From Eonycteris spelaea (Eukaryota > Chordata > Mammalia > Chiroptera > Pteropodidae): DNA of 64,000 bases. The position numbers and the translations under genes are program-made. Shown in pieces: positions 43,699-58,064 of this stretch. Every line of letters begins with the position of its first letter. The stretch's first letter is position 1. The DNA lies in contig PUFA01000007.1 of assembly GCA_003508835.1 (NCBI GenBank), positions 14,035,001 through 14,099,000 on the forward strand. The letters are read 5' to 3'. The notes below the pieces were generated by a model. It was not told the origin of the DNA, searched no databases, and saw nothing but the letters and a program-made list of their open reading frames with translations.

Positions 43699-44912
43699 TT
43701 CATTGTTGTTGCTTTTAAGATCCCCACTTTGGAAGATAAGAAGCTGGTAGTCCGAGGTCGAGTCTCAAAACTTTTGAATATATTACTGGTCACTGAAATC
43801 AAGTCTGCAATAATGATCTAGCATAGCCCTCCCATATTCCTCCCATAGGGATTGAAGAACACATGCATTAACAGCACCCAGAGAAGGATGGGCGCTTCAT
43901 CTATAGTGTGGGAGGTTCTGTGATTGTTAGAGGAAATTCCAAGCAAGTCACAAAAACTCCAGCTTTCATTGGGTTTTTTTCCAGTTGTTTCATTAGTTTT
44001 TCTACTTCCTGGTTTCGGTTCCTGCTTCTATTAGCGAGATTACACTCCTTTTTGGAGGGGCATGGGGGAGGGAGTCATTGTTGCTGACTTTTCAGACTTA
44101 AGCTGACCCATCTCTGACCCACTTCTTAGAAACTAAAGTCTGATTCTAGTCAACGGAAGCTGGGATCCCTTACCAGGTTGGCCAGTGCACAATCTGTTAA
44201 ATAGGCATGGAGAACATTTTCTCTGGTTTGGAACAGAGCATTTAAGATGAAAACACAGCTCCACTCCATCTGGGGCTGAATGATAAGACTTTCCTGATAC
44301 TGAGTCCCAATGTTTCCATTCATAGCTATGAGACTGTAGAACAACTCGGTTTAGCATTTGAATCTCTTGGAATTACCAGAGCCTCACTCCTTTCATAAGG
44401 TGGACAGTCCAGGGGGAAGACTTTCTCAAGGTCACTCATCTTGTCAGCACGCAAATATAGACTGAACCCCAGCTTCTTACCCTTAACTTAGAACTTAGTC
44501 TCTAAATTACAATTTATACCTTGTTCCAAAAATAACATGTGGTAAGGAAGAAACTACAAGTATGAGTCCATGGAGGGAAAAATAATCTTTTACATAAAAC
44601 AATTCTTTCCGCCAAAAACAAGTGAGCATGATCTGCACATTAAAGGTAACTTTCTTCTGAAAAAGTCAAAGTGCTTTCTTATCTAGTATTTCATTTATTT
44701 TTAATACTTTCCTCTACGCCCACTCAAATAGTAAAGAAAAAATTTCCTTTTCTATTTATTACCTGTATCGGTTTCTTGACAAACTATAATTTAGAAAATG
44801 AGAAAAGTACACATTTAAAAGTAAAAATTAAAATTACTACAGAGACCATCATCTTTAAATGTGGCTGTTTCCTGTTTATTTCTTATTGCTAGACAGACAG
44901 ATGAACTGACTA

Positions 44913-45341
<429 letters not shown>

Positions 45342-45393
45342 TCACACGTCTCTGTTATCAGATGAGGAACTACATGCAACAAAAATACCGTTA

Positions 45394-45475
45394 TAAGCGA
45401 AGGTGATGTTCATGACTAGTAAGAGAATATTTTGTAAGCGAAGCTCATGGGGATGACTGGTACGAGAAGACTTTG
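45394..45475. repeat. 41-bp imperfect tandem duplication
   Basis: Two abutting 41-nt copies, 45394-45434 and 45435-45475, both starting TAAGCGAAG and ending TTTG, with 9 mismatches (about 78% identity). Confidence 0.85.
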
Positions 45476-46789
45476 TACTTCCAGCTATTCTGAAAGGCAG
45501 CACTGGAAGAGGCAAAGGAGAGCCTTCTCAAGGCCTTGCGGGACGTATGACACGGTGACAAGACTCCAGCTTTTTTGAGGCCCTCGTCCACATGTAGAGT
45601 CAGAGGCTGTCGGTAGATATAATCCACAGTGCCAGTTATTACTTCTCCTCCCAGCCTAGGCCTGGCCACATGCATGGTGTTTTAACGTATTTCTTTCCTT
45701 TTTAACTGAATACTAGATAAAAGAAACATTTGATTGACCAAACTCGTGCGAGTTTCCTTTTTTTCTACTGTTTTCTTTGGTTTCCATTAATTTCCCCAGA
45801 ACCTACCCTCAAGAAGTTTTGTCCTTGACTTCTATATCCTCCTACATCATCTTTAGACTTGCTGATCTTATGGGGAAAAAGGATGGTCTCTAAAATATAT
45901 ATCTTTTGGGAGGAAACAATTTGGGCACAGATACTGGCAGGAGACTTTCACTTTGCATACTCAGGGATTCCACAATAAAAACTGCGATCTCTCCAAACAG
46001 GTGTCCAACATAAACAATCCTGTGGAAACCCCAAATCAGGTCATAGCCCCACTGGTTGTAAGAGAGGGAGGGAGTTCCCAGGTCTGTGGTCTATAGTGTT
46101 AACTCCACGGGTGCAAAGAAAGTAATGTGGCCAAAAGCCTTATCTTTTCTTTTTTATACAAGTGAAAAATATACTTCTTCAAGACTTATGATGAATGAAA
46201 TGTACTTATGTGGAGGGTAACCCTTGGAAAACCTTACCATGCCTGCGGTTTCCTTTTATCAAGTGAACTGAACTGTGGCAAGCTCCCAGGGCTGACCCTG
46301 GTCTACGGACATCCAAGATGACTGACTCAAAGCAGAAGCCATGGAATGAAGGGTGTGGGCATGTGTGTGGGAGTGGGTGGGGAGGGGGTGGGGAGATGAG
46401 CTGTTCATTGCTTCTGTGTGTAGCCTAAGTGAGAGCTGAAGAACAAGGGAAGGATTGTGAAAGGAAGTGGTATGGTTATCATTGCAAGAGACTGCAATTT
46501 GCCCCCATTTTTAAAACCTGGTTGAAAACCTAAGACAAGATTTTATCGACAATCACATGAAAGGACCGTGATGTCCTGGGTGAGGCCTGAAGCAGGGCAA
46601 TAAGACTTTTGAGATAGACCAAGAGCAGATGAAGGCATCAGGACAAGCCTCTCCCATACTGACCTCATTAGCTAATGAACCAAATTAATCTAAGTTAATG
46701 AAATGTTCAGAGAAAGTTAGACCTTGGGAGCTGTCTTAGTGGGGTTTTCTGCAACAACTGCCTTTATCTTGATGCAGGTACTTCTCTAT

Positions 46790-46925
46790 ATGTGGTACAC
46801 TGACTACCTGCTTTGGAATCACCTAGAAGATTTGTTAAGATGCAGATTCCAGGACCTCACTCCAGGTGGTCCAAAGCAAAGTGTCCACAAGTAGGTAATC
46901 TGCGTGTTGGCACACTCAAGGGCAA
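46790..46925 (+). repeat. MER5-like hAT element
   Basis: 'tttggaatcacctagaagat', 'ttgttaagatgcagattcca' and 'ggacctcactccaggtggtc' follow the MER5A order. Confidence 0.75.
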
Positions 46926-47140
46926 TGTCTATGCCCACTGAAATTTGAAACACTAAGAATCCTAAGGAGGAAAACAAATGGCTACGGCACATGATGGGGA
47001 AGATTATACCATTGAGGCAGCCAGGCCTGGGTACACAAGATCCTAGGCCAGGCACGTGAGAGAGCTGGCTGCCTGAACCAGCTTCCTCGCAGAACCAGGA
47101 GAGACCCAGAGAAGACGGGTGGATGGGGTGGCACCTGTCA

Positions 47141-47350
<210 letters not shown>

Positions 47351-47474
47351 TCAGGTCACAGGAGGAGAAACAGGCCTTCCCGGGCACAGCTGGGAATCTG
47401 GAAACATTGGCAAGAAAATAAAAATTAAAAAAGTAACTCAGGGTACCCAGAATGCCAGTTCACTTATAAGCAAA

Positions 47475-47725
47475 GGACACACCAAGTAGCTACATGCCAG
47501 GAGCTTTTGTGCCTAATATCTTGGATCATCACAGTAAATAATAGGAAGGCCATAGGCAGTGGTGAGTTCTCCGAGAGTTGCCTGCCCCATAACTCTCAGA
47601 GGCAAGCACAGTAAGTGTCCCTGACCCACTTGCAGAAGGTAACTTGCCCGGGATCACACAGCTAAAAGAAATGGAGATCAAACCCAGATGTACCGGGCTC
47701 CAAAACCTGAGCTCTATCATTCCAT
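47475..47725 (-). repeat. MIR SINE (minus)
   Basis: 'gtaacttgcccgggatcaca' and 'cagctaaaagaaatggagat' with 'caaacccagatgtaccgggc' are reverse-MIR hallmarks. Confidence 0.85.
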
Positions 47726-48152
47726 AACAACAGCAAAAGGGTGACTGTGGATAACTACGTCATCCCAAATTAAAATTCCTCTGAGATCCTATTCCTGGAC
47801 ACAGAAAAGTAATAAATAGTGGTAGTCCACATTCTGTCTCTCTTTCAGAAAAGATGGTCTATCCAGTTTTTAAAAAATTTAATACTTTATGGTTTTTAAA
47901 AGATCACTTGCATTATCAGGACTCTGCTAAGCTGCCCAAGAGCCAATTCCACTCAGTGCTAAAGAAGTATGGTCTTAAGCACGTGATCATCTTCACCCCC
48001 GGACACAGTTCAGCCCTTTCCCAGATATACCCCAAGTGATCTCAAGCTGTGCTGACAGTCTGCAGTGGGGCCATTGCCAAGATAATGAGCACACTGCCTC
48101 GTTTTACAGCTTTGTCATTTCCCAGGCCAATAAGATTTCAAATTTAAAGTTT

Positions 48153-48228
48153 GATTGACATAGGATTGACATGGGAAGGCCAAATTTTTACTTCGATGAT
48201 TGACATAGGATTAGTATAGGAATGCCAA
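48153..48228. repeat. Short direct duplication, 31-bp copies
   Basis: Copies at 48153-48183 and 48198-48228 both begin GATTGACATAGGATT and end GCCAA, 45 nt apart, about 84% identical. Confidence 0.8.
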
Positions 48229-48346
48229 CTTAGGACACTTTTGCTCGCTGCCATGCGCAATCACCAAGTGAGAAAAGAAAAAATGGTTTTTAACATCTAG
48301 AAAGACAGACCACAGTATTTGAATAAATGACAGCGCCTTCTAACAC

Positions 48347-48361
48347 GGGGGGGGGGGGGGG
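48347..48361. repeat. G15 homopolymer
   Basis: Fifteen consecutive G after ACAC. G-runs of this length are unstable and can form quadruplex structures. Confidence 0.95.
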
Positions 48362-48449
48362 TAAAAGCCTTACCCAGATGTTCTCACCAAAGACTGGAGA
48401 AAACGTTCTTAAGAACCCACACCAATCTGCAGGCCAGTGGTTTAGAATT

Positions 48450-48625
48450 ACTGGTTATAATTGAAACAGCAGGGGTTTTAGAATCAGAGAGCCTGGGTTT
48501 CAGATCCTGACTCCATCATTTGCTAGCTGCGTGGCGTGTAGAAAGAAGGGCGTGATGCTTATATTGTAGAATGGAGATATGATCACATATGGTAGTGAGT
48601 GGCCTGGCATGGCACCTGACACAGT
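48450..48625 (+). repeat. MIR SINE (plus)
   Basis: 'agagcctgggtttcagatcc', 'tgactccatcatttgctagc', 'agaatggagatatgatcaca' and 'cctggcatggcacctgac'. Confidence 0.8.
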
Positions 48626-50544
48626 TAATTTCTTTCTCCGAAGAATATGAAGAAGAGACACACAGTACTCATCAGGTTCATGACAAGGGTAAAATTTAAC
48701 TCAGGGGGTCTACTCAGGTGCACCACCATCCAACAAAATGCCACGCTTAGCTCTAGCCTCAGAATTAAGGCCAGAAACCCAAATACAACGTGTACTTCCT
48801 TTTTCATAACAAGATGTTTAATATACTTCGTATCAAAATGCTTTAAAATCGGAAATAATGTTGCATGGTCTGGTAGAATACCCAGATGAAATTATTAGCC
48901 GAAATAGAAGTTTCTTAATCCCCCGTTAAGGCCTAATTTTCTACTCTCTTGTTAGTTTTGGGGCAACACCTGGCTATCTAACCTATGTGTGTGTTTATGA
49001 CCACTCAGACAGTCTAAAAAGAAAAAAGGGCATGACTGCTCACAGCAAGCAGATGAGGCCTTTCTGATCAGCGAGCAATAAATACCACTTCCTCCCATCA
49101 CCAAGTGAAACAGACAGAAAAGTTCTTTTTACAACACATCAGGGGGAAGTGATCAAAACGATCTTTTCAACACAGAGAGACCATATTTCTATATTTGCAT
49201 TGGGACCTTTTTATATTTTTAAACATTTCTCCAGCCAGTAATCTGAAGCTCCAAACTAGAAAATGACCAACACAGCATGGAGGTCATATGTGTTCTGAAA
49301 TCATGAATATATTCTGCCAAAACTCTACGATCCCCTTGAGGTTGTCATCCCTTGCCTCGTGTTTCATCTGAATCTTTCCTGCCATTGAAGTTAGGATTGG
49401 GCACATGGTTAGTATTTAAGTGAGACTGACGAGTGTTTAAAGCCCAAACATTCTGGCAAGATCCATATGATGTAATGAAAGTATCAGGCATCGAAACAGC
49501 CACGTTGAAGTGAAAACACACAAATATTAGGTTAACATACACACCCAACCCAGCAGTGTGGTTGAATGTCTCTGGCACACAATACTTAGTTGCACTAAAT
49601 TGCTGCATATGTAGTATTTTGTTTTTTCAGACCATGACAAAATGTCCCTGAAGCCCTGAGTCAAAATGGCCACATCAAAGTGGCAGCATGAAAATGTCAT
49701 GAACCCACAAGTATTTATTGAAAGAATTCCTGTGACTTTCTTTCTTGGAATTACACAAATACTCCAGACTCACAGGAGTTCCTGACATCTGCACATAGAA
49801 AATAATTTTAAAAGTACATCAAGGCCTCAGCTTGCATCTGGGGACACAAGGAGTCCCCTTCGTAAATCCTCTATGCCAGTCTGAGTGATCACTGCACTCA
49901 AGAACACCAAGAGATCCTGAACTGGGGAATATTATAAAATATAACCACTTTTAAGTCTTATTTACCTTCAGAAGAACACATATAATTTGTAACATGAGAT
50001 CATATGCATACAGAGCTGTAGAAATTCTGGTTACTGAATGCACACAGCAGCGATGGCAATAACAGAGATAACTGGTATTTATGGAGTGCTTCCTGTGTCA
50101 GACACTATACTCAGTAATGAGTAATGTAATTCTTACTCTTAAGGAGCTCTTAAGAGAAAACAGAAAGTACATTGTACGATACTTAGCTGCTTTACACATG
50201 AGCTATGTTAAAGCTCTGCCCAGGATGCTATGGGAAATAGTAAGAACAGAGCCTAACCTCGCTTTGAGGAAGAAGGGTGTTCAAGAAAGACCCCCAGGGG
50301 GCGCTTATGCCAGAGGTGGATCTTAAAGGATGGATTTATTTTAAGCGTCTGCGTCCTCCACCAGTCTGCGAACCCTAGGAGAGCAGGACTACGATCTTTC
50401 ACACAGGACTATCATGCACTGGTACCAAGTGCTTGATAAATGTTTGTGCAAAGAAATTAAGAATTGGAAAGCAGCTATAAAGGACTTTCTCCTGGGAATG
50501 AGGCCCTTCTGCAATAGACTGGCAGCGCACCCCTTCGGCAAGCC

Positions 50545-50840
50545 TCTTATCATTCTTGCATTTGTTCCACAAATATCTACTGGGCACACATTACAGGCCC
50601 TGTGCTGTTCTAGGTGCTAAAGATATCACATAAACAAAACAGACAAAGCCCTTGCTCTCATGGAACGTACGTTTTAGTGGGAAGACAAATATGAATAAAT
50701 AAACTTCCAGTGGAGACGCGTGCTAGCTGGAGAGTGATTTGTGGGATGAAGGCAGCGCTATTTTGTCTCAGGAGGCCGGGGAAGGCTTCTGTGATAAGAA
50801 GGCATTTGAATAGAAACTTAGAGGGAATGAGGGGTCTCCT
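50545..50840 (+). repeat. Diverged interspersed repeat, same type as 8030-8900
   Basis: 'caaatatctactgggcacac', 'gtgctgttctaggtgctaaa', 'gctctcatggaacgtacgtt' and 'gaggccggggaaggcttctg'. Recognised as a common mammalian repeat, family not named. Confidence 0.5.
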
Positions 50841-52819
50841 AAATTAATTATGGGATGTTTCCAGAGTTTAGCAAATAAGTGGAACATACACATTTTGGAA
50901 ATCTTTATATCAAACTAGAGTCTGAAGCTCCCACCAGATAGTACTCCTGGTGACCACATGTTGGTTTTTAGCACCGGCAGTGATTCAAATAAATGTCCTA
51001 TTCCCACCATGAATAGGACAGAGTTCCGACAACTGTCCCAGCTCCCAGCAAGAGGAAAATGGCTCCAGAGAGCCATGCGTTGAACACAGACAGGTCCAAG
51101 GTCACAGTAGCCTGCAGTTTGCTTCCCTGGCAATAAGCGGAAAGGGCAGGGACTGGTCTGGGTAGGCCCAGTGGATAAACTCAGTAAGTTATTTCAAGTG
51201 AGCACACTTACCCCTTCTTAACACTCCCTTCCTACCATCTGTGGCTGTGCAGACAGATCCGAACACCAAGGAATTTGAAATCCCAGGTGTGGCTTAGTTA
51301 TACCAAATCCACTGAGCCTGATGCCTTCCAACACAGTTGACGGCCTCTGTTTCTATCTGAGTGCCTTCTGCATGGAAGATTTAGCAATGCGATTCCTTAA
51401 TATAGGAAGTTTCTGTAAGCCAACACCGTTGGATCCTCTCCATCGTCCAACAAAATAAGTCCACATGATGAGACAGCTGTTTGGATAATTAAAACTTGAA
51501 CAATGAGGCTATAATTTCCTTCAGCTTTAACTTCTCCACTGAATTATTTAAACAGCTGTTAATTTTACAGTCGCTGCCCGTCCTTTCTCACGCAAATCCA
51601 CGAGTCCTGCTTCAACGACAAGTTTGAAACATTCTCTATGACTCTAAAGGGAACATGTAATGGGGCTGGTGCTAAGTTTTAAATTATTCTCAGAACCTGC
51701 TTTTCATTAGCATTCAATTTCCCTCACTCTGCCAAAAGCCTCTAATAATAGGCTCATTAGATATGGTGTCGGATTCAGATTTCCTGCCTGCACACCTCAG
51801 TGTCACCTTAACTGGCACCAAATTCTTTTTTCCTTCTTCACTCATTCAATGAGGTGGTAACAGGACATTCCCTGGGGAACCTAAAAACAACTGGTGTGTT
51901 TTTGCATGAAGGATGTGAGGTCCGCAACAGGCATCACCCATCCGGAACCTTCTGCCCATGTCCAAGGACCCAGGGAGGCACAAGGGAGACAGCGTCCAGA
52001 GATTGCCCACATAGGGGATATTAGGTCAGACCCTAGAGAGCAAAAGTTACATTTGTTGAGGGGGCTTTCCCTTAAGGTGGTTGGTGTGTTTGGGAAAGAA
52101 TGCTGGAAATACCAGTAGTGTCAGCTCTGAGCACTGGGCACCCTGGAGTGGTGATTACAGCTATGACCGATCCACATCTGGGATTTCCCCAGCTCCCTAA
52201 AGGATGCCACCCCTGTTGTGAAAGGGACCAGAACTCTAAGACAGCTGGGCATTTCCAATAGCCCAGCAGGCCCTCCACCCTTGCTGGATCCTGCAAGACC
52301 TGGTTTAACCATGTCAAGGATACTCACTGACCAGAAGTCAGTATCTCTCTCTGATAGGTACTGTGTCCTCACAGACCCTGAGAAGGAAACTTAGAGGTTC
52401 ACAACTTCCAAACGTCCTTCAGGCCCTTCTCTGTTCCTTTTTAGCCACTGTGTCCATTTCCTAGACCACAAAAGTACTTTCTGGAAAGGTCCTGCCAGTG
52501 AACTCCAGATTCCACAAATGATACATTTTTTTCCACCTCTTCTTCCTGAATATTAGATGGCCTGGCTAAAGAGCACAGTTTTTAGGTATCCCGAATCTTG
52601 ACGGGATTGGACCTCGTGGACAACATGAGACTGAAAGTCCAGGGGTCTGGGCTGTAATTCCGGGGACTGTGGCTACCTGGTTGTGTCAGATATAGTATGA
52701 GCATGAAATGGATGTAAAGTTTCTTGACCATAATTAATAGACAGAAGGGTAATGGCTATGAAATAATAAAAACAAGACTCTTACTGTAAGATACCAGTAG
52801 GGTTTAGGTATCAATTCTA

Positions 52820-52925
52820 CTTTTAATATATATTTTTTTAGGTCCCAGGCTCTTAATCTATAAAATAAGAAGGTTAGATTAGAAATTCTTTAATGTTCTA
52901 AAATTCTGTGATTCTCTAATTCTCA
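52820..52925 (+). repeat. MIR-type SINE tail
   Basis: 'ctcttaatctataaaataag' then 'aaggttagattagaaattct' and 'ctaaaattctgtgattct' resemble the tail of a MIR3-like SINE. Confidence 0.4.
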
Positions 52926-54739
52926 GGAGGAAGAGGGATAATAATAGCCCTCAGTTCAAAATATAGCCTCCAAGGTAGAGAGCCAGAGGAGAGAAAGAGC
53001 AATTAGGGAAATCATTTTATAAACTATATAAATGTCTAACCAATGTACTATATATTTAAAACTAATAAAATAAAATTTTTTAAAACAAGAAATAAAAAAA
53101 ATATATAGCTTCATTCTATTCTGTCCAGGACTGAATAAGCTTAAAGTTTACCACAAGATGAATCATTTCATCATGAAGGGACAGCTTACTTGCTGCATCA
53201 TAACCCTCACAGGGGAAAGACAGATGGGTGACTTAGAGACAAGAGACAAAGCAACAGTGACAACCATTTATGTCCTTACCTCCATTTTTACTTCTCTTAT
53301 CTCTGCTACAAAAGCATGTTTTTTTCTCGTGCTCTAAAAGTGAGTTAGGGGGTCAAGTTTAGCATGCCGTTCAGACATAGGCATCTCCTTAATCCCCATC
53401 TACACTTGATAAATTCTCAGTCTAGATTTCTAAGATGGGCAGGTCAATGCCATGGGAATGTAGTCAAACAGTTGAACTGGCATTGCCAGCCAATTGCCAA
53501 ATTCACCACTAAATCACCAAAAGTCCACCTATCTCATTCACAGTCAACTCTTGTGGAACTGGAAAGGTGACACTCACAGAAATATTTAAGATGAAAAATT
53601 GAGGAAAAAGAGTCTTTTCTTCATATCACTTCCCAGGCCAAGGGACCCAAACTGGCTAATGAATGATATAAATGGCAAATATAGAGCCATTTGGGGCCTT
53701 TGGGTGTCCTCTACAGGGGGAAAGAACAAGTAGTAGTAGGAGACAAAACTATGCAGGATCAGTAAAAAGTAGCATTCATTTTGCCCAGAAACAGAAGTTA
53801 GAACACCATCCGTCATTAACAGCCTCCAGAAAGCAACTTGGTTGAATACAGTTACACAATTACATGGCCCTCAGATTCTTGGTTAAAATCTCCCTTTTCC
53901 AGCTATGATTGGACAAGGCATTTAATTAATCTCTTGAATAATAATACCCAACTTACTAGGTCATTATAGAGCTTAAATAAGATAATACTTAAGAAACTGA
54001 CAATATTTACCATGTAATTGACATTCAATTTTAGTTTTCCTTCCTTGTCTTAAGTGTCTAAAATTGGGCAAAGACTGTTGAGTTTTAGTAAACCACTTTG
54101 GCAACAAATGGTTCTTGTGCTTTCTACCGAAAAAGAAAAAGCCCCAGAAGGACCCAAGTGGCTAGAGGTCTGGATAGTTCCCAAAGCTGTAAGCTTCCAC
54201 ACTGTGGAATAACTGAACGACCTCTCACAGAACATGAGTACAGCTTTAAGTATATAACATGTCTGGATTTTTGTGACATCCTCCCTCCACAGGGTGGAGA
54301 CTTAATGAATTTGCCCATCTCCAGAAAGGCTTGCCACCAAAGCAGAGAAAGGACACCAAGGAACAGTAAACCCCCCAGGCCTGGCTGAGAGACGGGGGTG
54401 GGGCATTTGATCATCTCCAACTGGGGACCGCTTCTAAAATAAAGATTACACCATGGGCCAGGAGTGCACCGGCCAGCCCAGTCCCCAGAGGCGTGTCGAT
54501 TCTGAAGTAATTGCTACCCGCCTCCGGTTCATGCAACAACATGAAAATGTGTTTGAAAATGTCACACAACTCCAATAAACTCGGGGAGATTTGTCTGGCA
54601 TGCGTCTGCATTTGGGCCACAGGGAACTTGGCTTCGGTTCCAGTTTACCTTGGAGGAAACTGTCTCCCCTGGCTAAAATGTCCTCCCCATCTTATTCTCC
54701 AAACTGGTTCTTAGAGTAACGTCTGTATCTTCTTTAAAA

Positions 54740-55065
54740 AACCAATTCTAGTATAACTTCCCTCGGGAGGACTTTGTTGAGTCCCAAGTTTGCTTTTTTA
54801 GATGCTCTTCCTGCAGCTTACCCGTGCTTATCTGTGCTTACCTCCCTCAAGGTATTTTTACCTGTGCCTGACCTCTCTCAAGGTGATTATCGCAGTTTAC
54901 TTATCTATTTCCCCACTGGAATATAAACTCTTTAAGGCAAGATCTTGACTTACTGGACTCTGTCCCCCACCCCCACCCCCCCACATCTAGCATGGATGGT
55001 TCTTTGCATATAGTAGATGCTCAGTTGTTGTAGGTTGAGTGAATAAATGAATGTGAAATAGATTT
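54740..55065 (+). repeat. L2 LINE 3' end (plus)
   Basis: 'tccccactggaatataaact', 'ctttaaggcaagatcttgac' and 'tagtagatgctcagttgttg' then 'gagtgaataaatgaatg' are the L2 terminus. Confidence 0.85.
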
Positions 55066-56449
55066 TTAAACACATGTGATAGCCACAGGTTCTGTGTGAC
55101 ACTCGGTTTTAGCAGATAGTGTTCCGAAAGACTAGGAAATCTGAAAAGAAGCAAGAAATGAGAGTAAAAGCACAAACGCCTGCATCAGTGGGTGGCAGGA
55201 AGAGACAGGCCAGCATTACACAGGGTTGGCCCTTCCCTGCTGGTGGCCATGTTGCCGCAATCATGGGAAGATGGAGCCATGAACCAATCTGGGATCAGCT
55301 AACTATCCAGACCTCCAGCCACTTGGGTCCTTAAGCAGAAACTGATGAGGACACAGGAAAACGTCTCAGGACCCTATTGCCAAAATCGACATCTCTAACT
55401 CTGGACCCTCCAAAGTGTGGTCCTTCCACCAAGGGGCATGGCCCCTCTTTGCTTTTCCAGGACTCGGTGGAATTCTGCTTTTGAGGAACTCGGCCGAGTT
55501 CTAGACTTGGCCCTCAGGCCTGGAAGGTTCTTCTTCTGGCCTTTGAAACTTTGCAGACGGAGCCTTCCCAATCAGTCCCCCAAACAGGGCAGTGGCTGGG
55601 ACGCTGACTGACTTAATTAGCTGCCGTGCTTTAGGCACCAGCAGAAACTGGGTGAGGTGTAGCACGGCTGTGACTTCCTGGGCGTTTGGGTCACGTCTTA
55701 CAGTCCCTTTTCCCCAGTGCAGTCTTCTCCTCGTTCTCAAGCAGAGCAACGCGTCTGTGTGCCTTTTAGTCCAAGCCGCCAACCTTGCAATGCAGTGTCA
55801 CTTCTAAACGAGAAGACAAGTCTCCACAGTGACAATGCAAATGGCGATATCACCCAGGGCTGGCACTTGAAAGGCCACCCTCTGCTTTTGAGGGGTGATG
55901 TTTCAGGCCTTCCTTAAAGTTTCCCCAGATGTCTCCAAAGTCACCCACTTCTAGCTCCGAAGGGCCTGAAATGCTTCTTTGAGAGACCTGTCCTTTGCAT
56001 CCCAGCAGGGGCTCCAGAGAGAAGCCAGAAACCCATGGGAAAGCAACCCATTCCTTGACATCTCAGCGCGAAGGAGCTTCTCAGATCTCTCCCGAAGAAC
56101 AGGACTTGCTGGGGGAAGGCCCTGGACATGGGTCCTGGCCAGAAACACACCCAGGAGCCAGATAAAAGGAGAGGACGTCAGGACATGGGACATAAACACT
56201 GCCCACTAAACGCTATTGCCCCAGTCAGTTCCAGTCAATTGAGTTTAAAACTCTCTGGCCCTAAGACGGTTTCTTGAATGCTAGCAATTTTCTTTTTCAT
56301 CTGGACGTCAGTTTCATGGGAGTTCAATTTGTGAAAATTAACCAAGCTGGTCACTTAAGATTTCTGTGCTTTCTTGTATGCATGTTAGACTTCGATAAAG
56401 CATTTAAAATAAACAGGAAAACTAAATTATGGCATTAGAAGTAAATTAC

Positions 56450-56505
56450 ATATATATAGATATAGATGATATAGATATAGATATAGATATAGATATAGAT
56501 ATAAT
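56450..56505. repeat. (ATAGAT)n microsatellite
   Basis: Tandem ATAGAT units with one shortened unit near the start. Confidence 0.95.
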
Positions 56506-56834
56506 AATTATCTAGCTTTCCCCACTGCCCCCACTCCCAAAATGGCTGATTCCAATATTGATGGATTTGCCAGCAAAAGAACAGGGGCTAATTTTGCCCC
56601 CCAAAAAAAGCCATTTATATTTTGAGGACGTGTAAAAGTCTCCTTCAGATGAAACCAAATACCAGGCTTTGGTATAGTCCAGGCTGCAAGGGAGCGGTCT
56701 GTGGTCTTGCTCTTCCTTCTGCTTTTTCCATGCCTGCATCTGCAGAGGGTTCTCACACTTCGCCTGGTGGATTTTCCATAAGAACAGTCCCTGAAGGCTC
56801 TTCTTCTTGTGTTCATCTTTTAAATGATACATGA

Positions 56835-57060
56835 GAACTAACATTTCATCAATTTAGCTTATTACCAAGTAAGTTAATAACATTTGCACAGTCTACAGAG
56901 TACTTTCACGTCTCTTAACCTCTTTCATCTTCATGACATCCCTGAGAGGAAGGAATTATTCCATCTCAGAAATGAAGAGGCCGAGGCGCCGGGAGAATCC
57001 AAAGCTTGCTCTTGCTCACAAAGCTGAGAAGCAGTGAACTTTGGATGTGAACCAGGGGGT
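56835..57060 (-). repeat. MIR SINE (minus)
   Basis: 'tttcatcttcatgacatccc', 'gaaggaattattccatctca', 'gaaatgaagaggccgaggcg' and 'gaactttggatgtgaaccag' in reverse-MIR order. Confidence 0.75.
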
Positions 57061-57544
57061 CCTGCAGCCGGAATTAAAATCTGCCCATCTCCTGCCTTTG
57101 CGTTGAGAATTCTTTGGTACATCCTTTCTAGGAGTGTTTGCAGAGTCACACATTAAAACTCCCATCTAGGCCAAGTCACTAGCAACTATGGGAGATGTGT
57201 AATCCTAGCAACTGGAGAAGGAAAACAGAGGAGCAGGCTGCTAGGGGAGGGAACGATAAGGCAGCCTCTGGGAAGCTGTCGCCTTGCTGCGTGCCCCAGA
57301 CAATCTGTGCTCCTGGGCCCCTGGCCTTAGGCGTACCACCGTGCAAAAGTGGCATCCACTTAACTGACCCCTCCCTTCAGGTAACCAGAGGACTCATCCT
57401 GTCCCCGCTGATTCGGACAGCACACGCTGGCACAAAATAACCACAAGGGTTCACTAACTCCAGGTCTTCACCAGGAAAGGACTCCTTACCCTGAAGAGAC
57501 TCCAATGTCTGAAAATTGATAATAATAATGATGACAACCATAAT

Positions 57545-57765
57545 GATAGCAGCTAACATTTATGCAAAGTCTGTTGTACCAGACACTTTTCTATGTGTTT
57601 TATATTTATGAACTCACCTATAATTCTCACAATAACCTCACACAGGAAAGACTATTAGCAGCAACCTTTACTGGAAGGGAAACTGAGGCATCGAGTGGTT
57701 AGATTATTTGCTCAGTGTCACAGTGAGTAGGTGGTAGAGTCTGGATTTAAACCCAGGAAGAACTT
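57545..57765 (-). repeat. MIR SINE (minus)
   Basis: 'tagcagctaacatttatgca', 'taattctcacaataacctca', 'gaagggaaactgaggcatcg' and 'gtctggatttaaacccagga'. Well kept. Confidence 0.9.
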
Positions 57766-58064
57766 GGAAGAACAGGTCAGCCTACTCTCTCTCTCTCTCT
57801 AGCCCCACAAAGATTGCTCTTTCGTATTAGGTAATTTTATGCTAGCGGTAAATACTGACACTGAACATCTGGCCAAAAGAGTGATTTTGCTTCTCCTCCA
57901 GAGCCCAATGCACGGGCTGCACACAATCCCCACAGAAACCCTAAGATTACAGGACTGGAGAGGCTTCCAGTGACCGCAACCTGTGGAAAAGTGACGATCC
58001 GGTCCGGAGAGCCAAATCTGTCTCTGGATCATTTGTCAAAAATACAGATCTTCAAAACTTACAT

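Noticed and set aside
43558..43821. Frame with a polyphenylalanine stretch
   Set aside because: Translation of the T36 run.
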